From Nitzschia sp. DOCU1 (taxonomy: Eukaryota; Bacillariophyta; Bacillariophyceae; Bacillariales; Bacillariaceae), in the NCBI GenBank assembly GCA_951394045.1, contig OX596001.1, positions 62,001 through 126,000 on the forward strand: a DNA stretch of 64,000 nucleotides, read 5' to 3'. The notes beneath the pieces were generated by a model, which searched no databases, was not told where the DNA came from, and saw only the letters and a list, made by a program, of their open reading frames with translations. Below, piece by piece: positions 38,736 through 48,971 of this stretch; position 1 is the stretch's first letter, and the number at the start of each line of letters is the position of its first letter. Made by a program: the position numbers and the translations under genes.

Positions 38736-41700
38736 CTAGTAGCATTTGGGGCAGTCACCGCAACTCAAATCAACTCTTGTCTCGCACATCAAAACTACTT
38801 GACTTAACAGAGGTAGGGCACAAATCTCGCTAGGAAGATCTCCCGTCAGGTTGTTGTCAAGAAGGGTTAGGTACTCTAGTAGTAAAGAAAAGCCGTTAGC
38901 ACAAAACGCGTGGGTTCCAGATCCCCATTGAAGCGAATAGAGACTTACCCAAACTGCTCAAAGCTCCAATCTCGGTGGGGATTTGTCCGCTTAATCGATT
39001 GTTCTCAAGTCCAAGCGCGTCTGCCACAACGGTTATAAGACGACGACACAGCACAAACCATGGGGGTATCGAATACAACAGTGGTATTCAAAGGGAACCC
39101 CCCAAAGCAGCAGCGTATGATGGGGCGTATGAGAAAAAAGTTGGAGGCACGAGAATGGGTTTACTCACTACCACCAGGTACACTCACTCAAGTCACCGCA
39201 AAAACCGATCTCGGACGGGATCGGTCCTTCGAAGTTGTCAAACTCTAAACTCAGATCCACTGCACCGATAGAGTTAGGGTTCTTGTTGGGACACGCGGAA
39301 AGAAAGACTATCTGCTTGTACTTACTCAGGTTTCGAACAAGACCGACTTCGGTTGGGATGGAGCCGCGCATGCGATTGCGATCCAAACCGAGCCTTTCGA
39401 GATTATAGGCAAGCCCGATTTCGGTGCCGATAGTGCCTGTAATATCAGTATAGGCCAAATCGAGTCTGACCAAGTTCTTAAGACTGAAAATGGTATTCGG
39501 AAATGCACCCGTAACTCGATTTGAGCTAAGGACGAGATGACCTTTAGTAAATGGTGATATAATCCTCTCACGTGAGATGACTCGCTGCTAACTGAGCATA
39601 TATTTGACGCAGGTAAAGTGTGCTGAGGACTTGACTTACGTAGTAATGGGAACGTGCCGATATCTGTGGTAATGTTTCCGCTAAGTTGATTCCCTGCACC
39701 ATAGAAAGACCCTATAATACGGACGAGTAAGCCACACTGTCTTCGTCAATACGAAATTTTGCATCGTGCACTTACAAAGCTTTTTGTTGAAGCCATGAAG
39801 AATCTCCATGATATTCCCTTCTATCTCATTATTTTCAAAGCCGATCTCTCGCAAAGTTGTAACACGGCGCAACTCTGTTGGGAGCGTTCCTGTGAAGCCA
39901 TTGGCCCCAAGATCAAGATACTCTGCACCAAAATAGTTCATGTTAGGACCACCGACTCTAGTCGCGGTACAAAATATGCGTTTCGCTCGAACTTACGAAG
40001 AGAAGACATATTCCCAATTCCGCTCGAGATCGTCCCCATCAGTCCGTTCCCATACAAACTTAGCTCTTCTGCGCAAGTTTGTGTCATTTGTTAGAGAGTC
40101 CATCTTGGATGCCGGGATAGGAACATAATTACGACCTACCTAGATTGGTCATCTGCAAGATTTCCGGTGGAATACCTCGTTGGACCTCGCCGAAAGCATT
40201 ATCATCTAAATGCAAACTCTCTATCGGCAGGTTAGCGAACTACCAAGAAGAAGTGACACGGTAGTTGCGCATTTCGCAAACTTACTCAAAGTCTTGATGG
40301 GGGCCTTCATTCCTTGGATGCGATTCTGAGTTAATTGAATTCCCTCGAGATACGTCAAATGATTCAGTTCCGATGGTAGGTATCCGACCATGCTCGTGGC
40401 CGAAAAATCTATAATGTTTTGGACCCTGCGATTAAAATTACAATGGATGCGGTTCCAGTTGCAGATCGATTCGTTTTCATCAAGCCACAAATCGCCATCG
40501 AACCAAAAAGGTCCCTTCAAACTGTAAAAGAACACAGCCAATACATAGCGCTCAATGAGTTCCGGTCGTTCTTTCATCTTGGCAACTTTATCCTTGTCAG
40601 CCAACCATCCCAAAGCATCATACTGCGGCGAAAAGGGATCAGTCAACTGCTCCAAGCTGCTAATGTCGTTGCTGACTAGGAATTGGCGGAAACGGATGGT
40701 TCGTTCCGATTCGGGTGCGAGCGTGGGCGGGAGGGAGGAGGGTTCTGGGGTCGGCTTTGAAGGATCCCCTGAGGATGAGAAGACGACAGCCACGGCGACA
40801 ATGAGAGCGACAAAAATAGCTCCTCCAATCGTCAGTACCACGCGGATAGAACAACTTCGTCTTCGATCAGAAATCGTCTTCGTATCTTCTGTCATTTCAG
40901 TTTTCGCTGGAACGTCAGTTTTCGCTGGCACGTCGACCGAAGAGAAATGATTCTCGAGGAGAGGGGGGTCAAGAGGACGCAAAGTTTGGGAGGCGGGTAC
41001 CAACTCTCTTTCCACGTCGGCGATTGTTGGCCTTCGTAATGTAGTGGCACTTGCGACTTGACCTGACCTCAAAAACTCGATCGTATTTTTGATTCGTGCT
41101 CGAACAGTGCCGTTGCCTACGGCAAAAGCTCCTGCATGGGATTCCATTTCCTGCAAAGGATCGTCGTCGTCATCCTCTTCACTTGATTCTAGAGCCTCGT
41201 CGTCTTGATTATGATACCTCGATCTGGCCGTGTCACCAGCAGCGGTTGGCGCCTCAGAGACGTTTGCTCCAAATTTCGTCGCGCCGCGTCCTTTTGTGTT
41301 GGAGAAACCGAGTTCTTTGTCGGCTGTGTGTTTCGGAGACGTCGCAGGCGGGTTCTGCTCTTTCAACGTTTTCCCAACCTTGGGGTGATTATGCCGCATT
41401 CGCAAGGACGCCAATTCCTTTGTTTGTCCGAAGTCGTCGTCTTGGTCAGGTCGATGGCCAGCGGGAGGTTTGATTACTAGATGGAAAGGGTGGTCCTCAG
41501 TTGAAGGATGCAACGACCACTCGTCTTCGTCGGGAAGATGGCCCAAAGGCTTTTCATGGGTCGCTGGAAGATGCTTCGCGTCTGTGTTATCGACAGCATC
41601 TGCATGATTGATAGTACTAGTATCCTCACTCTCCTGTGGGATATTCTCCGATGACCCACCTACTATCATCGTTGCACACTCACATCTTTGACCACCCTCG

Positions 41701-41783
41701 TCGTTGTGTATAACTGAAGCAAAAGATTCATCCGATGACGACAATTGTGTCGGCTTTTCTGTTGCCGCCACCAATCTCACCAT
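38736..41783 (-). CDS. LRR membrane protein B, nine exons (duplicate of A)
   Basis: Exons on the complement: 40286-41783, 40140-40220, 39997-40065, 39776-39922, 39640-39711, 39326-39541, 39188-39259, 38949-39020, 38736-38875; 788 aa. ATG 41783 is preferred to the upstream GTG. Same plan as A: cytoplasmic head with one KGRGATKFGAN unit, EEDDDDPLQEM, a GAFAVGNGTVRARI motif, the RRRSCSIRVV start of the span at about 312-335, a CNWNRIHC cap, about nine LRRs and a CGDCPKCY end. The LRR exon at 34085-34156 of gene A has no counterpart, and the intron there is correspondingly longer. Exon 2 is 3 nt shorter. Exon sequences are close to gene A and introns have diverged more, suggesting selection on the protein. 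Confidence 0.88.
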
Positions 41784-42361
41784 TGTATCGCAATAACAAT
41801 GAGAGAAAAGAGAATTTGTGGATCGACGAAAGGTTCGCACTCTATCCCACGATACCCTTGGTCCTTAATAACGAAGGGCGATCAATCGAATGTAGGGCGA
41901 AACTAGGTTATAACGAGGATGGCGTTAAAGTCGTCTAATAACTGGATTGTTTCAAGATAATGTTCTTGAAACGTTGCCGTCGGGGTGTGGCAGTACGACC
42001 AGTTGGGCTTACCCCCGCCCACGTAGGTAGCTCAAGTTTTATAAAGAAAACGGAAGGAAAAAGGAAAAAGGAATTCGACGAACATTCTGAAGGCAATAAT
42101 TGCTTTGGCGGTCGTTATCAAGGAATGTTATTTACCGCCGCGAACAATCATTAGCTTGCGCGTTGCGCCCGCGAGCGATTTTCCACCCGCCAACAAGTCG
42201 AATTGGGCAAGCGGCGCCAATGGCGCAACACAAAAAGCCATTCTTTCACTTTTAAACTTTCATTTGCTAGTAATCCAAGTCGATCGTCTTCTCGTATAGT
42301 TACAGGTTATGAGCTCAAAACGACAAAGTTCTCGTGCCGCCGCTGACGCCTTCCCAAAACG

Positions 42362-44015
42362 TTGGTTCAACCCCTACGGCTGGCACTCCGACTGGTCCTC
42401 CGACAAATGTTGGTGGCTACCGCAACTTCGGTAGTACATCTGTTGCCTTTTCGGGCGGTGGTTGCAAGGCGTGGACGCGTGCCACTCGTCATGCTTTGGG
42501 CAATGCTTTCGGTCCTAGGCAATGCTTTCCGTCCTATCGACGATCTGCATTCACTTATGCGAGTGGAGGATGCTTGTTGCGCTCCGCTCGAGGAGGCCAA
42601 GCGAATCGATGAAGGAAAATGCGCCGTGACATTCACCCAGTGGAGTAATGATGTCCAACGTCACTTCCTCCAAACTGGTCTGGATAGCGTCGCCTACGTC
42701 TTGAAGTCTTCAGCTGGTCGCCCACTTCCATCTTTGGATTCCCAAACCGCCGTCGACGCGGATACCCACGAAGTCAACCTTTGGACCGAACACGGCGCCA
42801 TTTCTTCTGCCAATGTCGACGCCTTTGAGGTTGCCTTTAAGGCCAGCCGCTGCCATGTTGATCACTCGAACGCCACTTTCGCCCGCCGATTCCTTCGTGA
42901 ATCTGTCGGCCCGGTCTTGCATGCGCGGATTGATCGCGAGTTGCCCATGGAAGTCTTGGGCACTCGTCTTTTTAGTCTCTGCCACTTTGGGACGCCAGCT
43001 TGTCACCGAACTCCAAAAGCTTAAGCTCTCTGCCCTGGCTGGTTGTCACGTCACCGACGCTGCCCAGAAGGTTCATGACGTCTGCATGCGAATTGAGGGC
43101 CTCGGTGGGTCCCATGTGCCCACTGATTTGTCCATGTTGGTCTTGCAATGCTTTGATACCACTCATGTTCAAGCATTTGACCTCGAAGTTGTTAAATTGG
43201 GGAACGAGCTTGACGATGATCCTACTTCCCATGATTGGAAGTCGATCCTTGACAAGCTTGCCCACACGTTCGATTTGATGCGTTTGACGGATTGCTAGCC
43301 GCCTTTTGCCGATGGCACCAAGAGCAAGGCTGCTGCCTTGGGATTTGCCGTCCAACTCGACGCTGTGCAGAAAGACATCAATGCGATCAAGTCTTCTCTC
43401 ATGCCTGGCACTTCGGGTGGTGGTAGCTCTGGCCGCAATCTAGCTGATGTGGATTGTCGCTATTGCAAGCAGAAGGGGCACATCCTGAAAGATTGCCCTG
43501 TTCTCGCTGCCAAGAACAAGACTGAGTCTGCCAGATCTTCGGGGAAATCCGAGGGACGCAACGGTAAGACCAAGCATTGGTCGCGAATTCCCCCCAAAGA
43601 TGGCAAGCCTTTAACCAAGAAGGTCACTGTCGACGGGAAAGACGTGACTGCGGAGTACTGTGGCAAGTGTCGCAAGTGGAGGACTGGTGCGAAAGCCCAA
43701 CCACCGACAAACATACCAAGAAGTCCACCGCCACTGGCTCCAATTCTGCAACTGCTAACTCGTTGCATCGCGCCGAGGGAGGCATCAACTTTGGCCTGTT
43801 CCATGCTGGTGCTTCCGAGCCCGGCTCTACTGCTTACTTGGAAGCCTTTTTTGCCTCCAAATCTGCAACAAAGGAAGCAGATTGAGCCGACTCCAAGGTT
43901 GATTGTTGTGATGATGTTGATAAAGATCCAGCACCAGCGGCTGCCCCCACGGCGTCTATGTGGGATGGCCGGACGGTTGTTCGGCGTGGCAGAGGAACTC
44001 CCATTCATGATGTGA
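42362..44015 (+). pseudogene. copia gag remnant with zinc knuckle
   Basis: Pieces in two frames. 42362-43024 reads DLHSLMRVEDACCAPLEEAK, FTQWSNDVQRHFLQTGLDS and FARRFLRESVGPVL; 42813-43298 continues LVTELQKLKLSALAGCHVTD to FDLMRLTDC and an in-frame TAG; then PPFADGTKSKAAALGFAVQL leads into 43338-44015 in the same frame. The CCHC knuckle is CRYCKQKGHILKDC (C-x2-C-x4-H-x4-C). A second cluster, CGKCRKWR, follows. A TAG plus at least one frameshift inactivate it. Confidence 0.75.
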
Positions 44016-44046
44016 TTCATTTTGACCCAAAAGCGATCGACGGGCG

Positions 44047-44991
44047 ATGGTAACGAGTAATCCTACGCTGAACGGCACCGTTCCTCATTTTTGGGCCATG
44101 GAAGTTCCTCTTCCGCCGCCAATCCTCCGACATGCCCCATATTTCATTCTATCTTTTATTCCTGCTCCTCTCCTGGTTCTTAGGGATGTTGTCCTACTTT
44201 CCATGGCCTTTCTGGGTTGTTGGTTGTTGGGTATGTCCACGACTGAGTTTGTTGTTGCATTCTTGGCCCCAATCCGAACCGCTCTTCTTGCTCCTTTCCT
44301 GTGCCGCAAACACAAGCCGCCTGATCCCCCGACGATCAAGCAACTTGGTGGAGGCACCCGACGCAATCGCCTTTTGTTGTTGCATTACCTGCTGGCTTTG
44401 GCCAACCTGCCGGCCATTGCCAAAGCTTCTGGCATCCAGGCCTACTCTGCTCTTGCCGATTCCAAGTGTCCCCATACTGGTATCCAGCGTCCATCAAAGA
44501 TACGTGGGATTAGTTTGGACGCTATGCGAGCCAACATTGAAAATTCTCTGCAACTCAAAGCAATGGATTTACCTGGTGGGCCCCCTTCTATCCGATGGAT
44601 TGCTGTGCATCGTGCTGCACTTCGCCATTTTTAAGGGATTTCAAGCCTGGTTCTCTTGAAGATCTGCCTGAACCCATTCCGATGCGTGGCATTGGAGGGG
44701 GAGGTTTTGATCAAGCAGATCCGCATGCTTCGCTATCAAACCATCGATAATGAAGGTCGTCCGGTTATCCTTCGTGCTCCAGGCCATTACATGCCGGAGA
44801 TTGAGCACCATTTGTTCAGTCCACAATTGTTTTTCGAGACTGGCGAGATCGGAGGTGAACTCATTGTCCGGTCTGACCATGCCATTTTGAGTGTGGAAAA
44901 TGGCGGGCACAAGATTACCATTCCGATTGACCCAATTTCCCACCATTTCTATTTGCACTGTTTTACCGCACTCTCTGGGACTGGCTCGTGA
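44047..44991 (+). pseudogene. copia protease region with hydrophobic insert
   Basis: 44080-44370 encodes strongly hydrophobic segments in two frames (ILSFIPAPLLVLRDVVLLSM; FYLLFLLLSWFLGMLSYFPW), unusual between gag and protease. 44440-44530 (ALADSKCPHTGIQRPSKIRG) could be the protease active site with DSG changed to DSK (tentative). 44656-44991 reads GHYMPEIEHHLFSPQLFFET and ENGGHKITIPIDPISHHFY, typical of the copia protease to pre-integrase stretch. Confidence 0.55.
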
Positions 44992-45025
44992 CTCAAACAG
45001 CAACTTGAGTTGAGGCCAGAAGAAC

Positions 45026-46262
45026 TTGCTTCGATGGCACCATGCCCTCGTCCATGCCGGCTTTACTACCATTCGCCACATTGGCAAACTGGGCTGGTTG
45101 GGTTCCAAAGGTCTGGAGCTCGGTGACCCCAAACTAGATCCTCCTCTCTGCGGCACCTGCCAATATGGGAAAGGTACGCAGCGGTCGATCCAAGCGACCA
45201 CAACCAAGCGGACTCCTTCTTCAGAGGGAGCCAGCTGGAGCCGGGCGACCTTGTCTGGATGGACCACATGGTTATCCAAGATCCTGGTCGTCGCTTTGAG
45301 TCTAGGGGCAAGGAATCCCCCGACATGATGTACCAAGGTGCCACTATCTTTGTTGATGGCGCTAGTGCTCGTATCAAGGTCAAGTTTCAGCGTGGCCTGA
45401 CTGCTGTTGAGACCCTCAAGTCCAAGATGGAGTTTGAACACGACTGTTTTAACTCTGGTGTCCGTGTAAAGTCCTATCGTACTGATAACGGTACCTTCAC
45501 AGCACAGAGTGTGATCGAGCAAATTCGAGACTTGGAACAGACGATTTCTTTCTCGGGCGCAGGTGTACAGCATCAAAATGCCGCGAACGTGCAATCAAGA
45601 CTGTCTGTGATGTGACGTGCACTATCATGTTGCACGTGGCACTACGTTGGCCTGAAGCCTATGATCCAATTCTATGGCCTATGGCTATGGAATATGCTAT
45701 TGATCTATACAATGAATTACCTTGCAATGGCGGTCGCTATTGTCCCGAAGAAGTCTTTTCGCAAGCAGTCAGCTCGCATTCTCGCTTGCTGAATGGTCAT
45801 CCATGGGGTTGTCCAGTCTATGTACTGGAACTCAAGCTACACGAAGCTGGTGGCAAGCTACCCAAATGGCAGCCCAAGACACGTTGTGGCCAATTCCTAG
45901 GCTTTTCTCCGGTTCATTTGAGCACTGTCGGTCTTATTCAAAATCTTTGCACCGGCTCGATCACGCCGCAATTTCACTGCGTCTACGACTCGGAATTTGA
46001 AACTGTTGTCGCCCCTGACGGCAAACTTCCTTCCAAATGGCATGAATTGGTGATGGATCACCGATACCAAACACCTCTTGATGATGATTGTCATGTTGTG
46101 TTGCCGGATGAATGGCTGACCCCTGAAGAAATCGCTGCGAAACGCGATGCTGAACGCCTCCAATCCAAGTCAACACCGCCCCCGGCGCTGCCTCCTACCG
46201 CACCTAAACCGCCTTCAACGCCTCTTGTTCGCCAGTCGCCGCCGCTCCATCATACGCACTGA
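45026..46262 (+). pseudogene. copia integrase remnant
   Basis: GAG-pre-integrase/HHCC region: RWHHALVHAGFTTIRHIGKL, then PPLCGTCQYGKGTQR. The catalytic core follows in shifted frames: WMDHMVIQD (first D), YRTDNGTF (second D), QHQNAANV and, after a one-base shift, ERAIKTVC (Glu). Then come WPEAYDPILWPMAMEYAIDL, GCPVYVLELKL and QFLGFSPVHLSTVGLI, the usual integrase C-terminal motifs. At least three frame changes. Confidence 0.8.
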
Positions 46263-47244
46263 GCCAGATCCCGCAATCAAAGTCGAAATGCCTCTGCCGC
46301 TGCCACAGCCGCCTCCTACGCCGCCTCCAGTTACTCCGCTGCCTCCAGAACCGCCTCCTGTTGCTGTTCGCAGAAGCAAGCCGGATCGTTTGGTTGAGGA
46401 TGAGCAATGGGGTACTTACGCTGAGTCCCTTGCAAGCCAACTCTTTGCACACTCTGTTAGAGTCGGATACAAGGAACAGTATGCCCGTGTGGATTTTGCC
46501 TATCTTTCCTTTCTTTTGCAAGATTGGAATAATGGCTTCCAAGACGGCATTATTCCACATGACTTGTTCGCATTCGCTGCAAAGAAAGGCAAAGATCCTG
46601 ACATGCCGACGTTCAATCAAGCCATGATGAGCGACAAGCAAGAATATTGGATCGACGCCATCAAGACGGAACTCTGGGAGCTCGAGCAACGTGAAACATG
46701 GATTGAAATTCATGCAAACGATCTTCCAAAGGGAGCAAATGTCATACCTGGTACGTGGGCTTTTAAAGTCAAGCGCTATCCAGACGGCAGATTGAGCAAA
46801 TTCAAGGCCCGCTCTTGCATTCGAGGCAACAAGCAAGTGCAAGGTGTTGAATTCTTAACCGTCTCTTGGACTACGGTTCGGATCTGTCTTATCCTCTCTG
46901 CGATCCTTGATTTAAAAACATTGCAAGCAGATTACTCCAACGCCTTCGCCCAAGCCGACCTCGAAGAAAACATTTACGCTCGGCTGCCCCAAGGATGCAT
47001 TGGCAAGCATGGGAAGCAAACTTTATTAAAGCTTGCTAAGTCACAATATGGATTACGGCAATCTGCCGCCTGTTGGTTCGAAAAGCTCCGAGATGGATTG
47101 TTGAGTCAGGATTGGTATCAGCCGCTGCCACATTTGGAGCCTTGCCTCTTCGTGAAAGGAAAAGACTTTGTTGGTCTGCAGTCGAACTGGTCACATTCGA
47201 CTAGATCCAATCCCGCTTCCGTGGAATACTTTGCGGATGATTGA
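46147..47244 (+). pseudogene. copia reverse transcriptase, truncated
   Basis: A Pro-rich linker, then RT motifs: WIDAIKTELWELEQRETWIE, GTWAFKVKRYPDGRLSKFKA, KARSCIRGNKQVQG, LQADYSNAFAQADLEENIYA, RLPQGCIGK and KSQYGLRQSAACWFEKLRDG. The frame ends at EYFADD, where a YVDD-type motif is expected, followed directly by TGA. The fingers-palm linker between GVEF and TVSW has lost residues. RNase H and the 3' half are absent. Confidence 0.8.
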
Positions 47245-47640
47245 TGTCTACAATGTTGATGATATGCACTATCCCGCATGTTTCAGCATTGTTTCAGCAT
47301 TGGAATCATTCCCGCATGTTTGTATTATTTCGATTATTCCCGTATTTGATCCGAGATGGATTAGAGCAATTTGCTCACTGTTTTAGTATTCGATACTATT
47401 GAAACGGTCTACTGCTATCTTAGCTTCTATCGTATTCGATCGATCTCCCAAGTCGATCGTCTTCTCCTATAGTTACACGGGGTTGCATTTTCTCACGGGC
47501 GACTCGTTGTCTTTAGCAATCGCTGACGCCGCTACTTGGGCCCACTTGGTTTTCGGTTTTCCAACCTTCTTCCGGCACGGCCTTGTTCTTTTCTACTCCG
47601 TTAAGTTCGTTTCTTCCCTCCAACTTCTCCAATGTCACTC
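47245..47640. other. Scrambled 3' end of the retroelement
   Basis: Contains short direct repeats (TCCCGCATGTTT and CAGCATTG, each twice) and the 30-bp LTR-end match at 47451-47480. No gene seen. Confidence 0.5.
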
Positions 47641-47913
47641 ACTCTAGCTAGTCGTTGGTATTGGAAGTTCCTTCGAGTCGACCAAGTCGGTCACGATCGA
47701 ATGAACGGAAGGATGATGTTGTAACCGACACCTCCGACTACAGGACAGATGACAAACCTCGCCAATACCGTTCCACGTGTTCGTGCGCACTACGCACTTT
47801 GAAGTCTTTTGGATGTTGACACCGACGCAAAAACGAAGAACGATCCAAAAGGCATCGGCACCATGAGCTGCCACATCATGCAAAAGCACTATAACAAAAC
47901 AAAAGCAACGACC

Positions 47914-48843
47914 ATGCGCTTTCTATCTCTTCTTGTCTCGGCTCTATTGGGTTACCATGGCTGGTCGGGTGTTATTGTCTGCTTGCTGAGTAGTAGTAGC
48001 CATCAAGTTCAGTTGGTGGAAGGTTTTTCGTCGCTTTCTGAACAAGGACGAGCATCTGCAAACAAGGCGACACGCCCCGCCATGATATCCTCGCTATACT
48101 CGATTTTATCCAGAGAGCCTTTCATCAACGACGGTAGTAGTTGCTCTCCTAAAGACTCTGCCCGCCAGCAACGTCCTGTCAGTAGAACAGTGACAAATAA
48201 CGACAACGGGAGTTTCCAGCAGCGACGAAACTTTCTCTTTTATTCGGCAGCCGCCATGGGACTTTTGACTGTCCAACAACCGGTTGCTGCCAATGCCGCT
48301 TATATCGATCCGGCTGCTACTCCACCTACAATTACCGACAAGGTTTATTTGGATGTGGAATGGGTAGATACGACGACGCTACCTCAAAAAGGACGCATCA
48401 CGATTGGCCTCTTTGGCGAGGCCATGCCCAAATGCGTCGAAAACTTCGTTACATTGTGCAAACGAAACGACTACGCTGGAAGCAGTTTTTATCGCATCAT
48501 TTCCGAATATAGTATTCAAGGCGGCTCCATTGGTGGTGGTGGAGAATCCTCGGGTCAATCGGCCTTTGGCGACGGCACGTTTGAGCCGGACAATTTCAAC
48601 CTGCAACATACTCAAAAAGGATTGGTCAGCATGGTCAAGGCCAAGACGGGAGGTGTCGACTCGAGATTTTTCATTCAACTTCAAGATGATGCCGGATGGG
48701 CGGATGATCGATATGCGGCCTTTGGCATTGTCTTGGGCGAATCTAGCTGGAAAGTCATTGACGCCTTGGCAAAACTTCCAGTCCAGCCGCCCAAGAATAA
48801 TCCCAAACAACCCGTGACGATTGTAGCGAGTGGAATATTATAG
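47914..48843 (+). CDS. Cyclophilin-type peptidyl-prolyl isomerase, plastid/thylakoid-targeted
   Basis: 309 aa from the ATG at 47914, which begins a signal-like MRFLSLLVSALLGY; the frame is open back to 47809. The EGFSS segment near residue 38 resembles the diatom ASAFAP-type cleavage site with its key Phe. Downstream, QQRRNFLFYSAAAMGLLTVQ ending AANA is a twin-arginine-like thylakoid transfer signal. The isomerase domain covers about 130-308: KGRITIGLFGEAMPKCVENF, FYRIISEYSIQGG, KGLVSMVKAK, SRFFIQLQDDAGWADDRYAA and FGIVLGESSWKVIDALAKLP. The catalytic Arg of canonical FHRI is kept (FYRI); the usual Trp position was not resolved. Its 5' 370 bp are duplicated at 37590-37925. Confidence 0.88.
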   Translation: MRFLSLLVSALLGYHGWSGVIVCLLSSSSHQVQLVEGFSSLSEQGRASANKATRPAMISSLYSILSREPFINDGSSCSPKDSARQQRPVSRTVTNNDNGSFQQRRNFLFYSAAAMGLLTVQQPVAANAAYIDPAATPPTITDKVYLDVEWVDTTTLPQKGRITIGLFGEAMPKCVENFVTLCKRNDYAGSSFYRIISEYSIQGGSIGGGGESSGQSAFGDGTFEPDNFNLQHTQKGLVSMVKAKTGGVDSRFFIQLQDDAGWADDRYAAFGIVLGESSWKVIDALAKLPVQPPKNNPKQPVTIVASGIL

Positions 48844-48971
48844 AAATGCCTGAATGGTGACAATGTGATTTGACGTCTGCTTTGTTGCGCCAGGTTTATC
48901 GCCGTTCGTTTCGCTCGAGACCCTGATACTAGATACAATCAACACTTGGAAGAACAAAACTGCTTCACTAC

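Larger units (their letters stand above)
41985..47480 (+). mobile_element. Degenerate Ty1/copia retrotransposon (CoDi-like)
   Basis: The 5' LTR-like region (about 41985-42308) ends in AAGTCGATCGTCTTCTCGTA and TAGTTACAGG. The same 30 bp recur at 47451-47480, so only the end of the 3' LTR remains. GGTTATGAGCTC just inside the 5' LTR resembles an initiator-tRNA primer-binding site. The order gag, zinc knuckle, protease, integrase, reverse transcriptase is that of copia. The frame is broken many times, and the RT ends near its active-site motif with RNase H missing. It is inserted between LRR gene B and the cyclophilin. Confidence 0.8.

Noticed and set aside
43460..46842. Minus-strand frames of 186-317 codons in the copia element
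   Set aside because: They are shadows of gag, integrase and RT reading on the plus strand.
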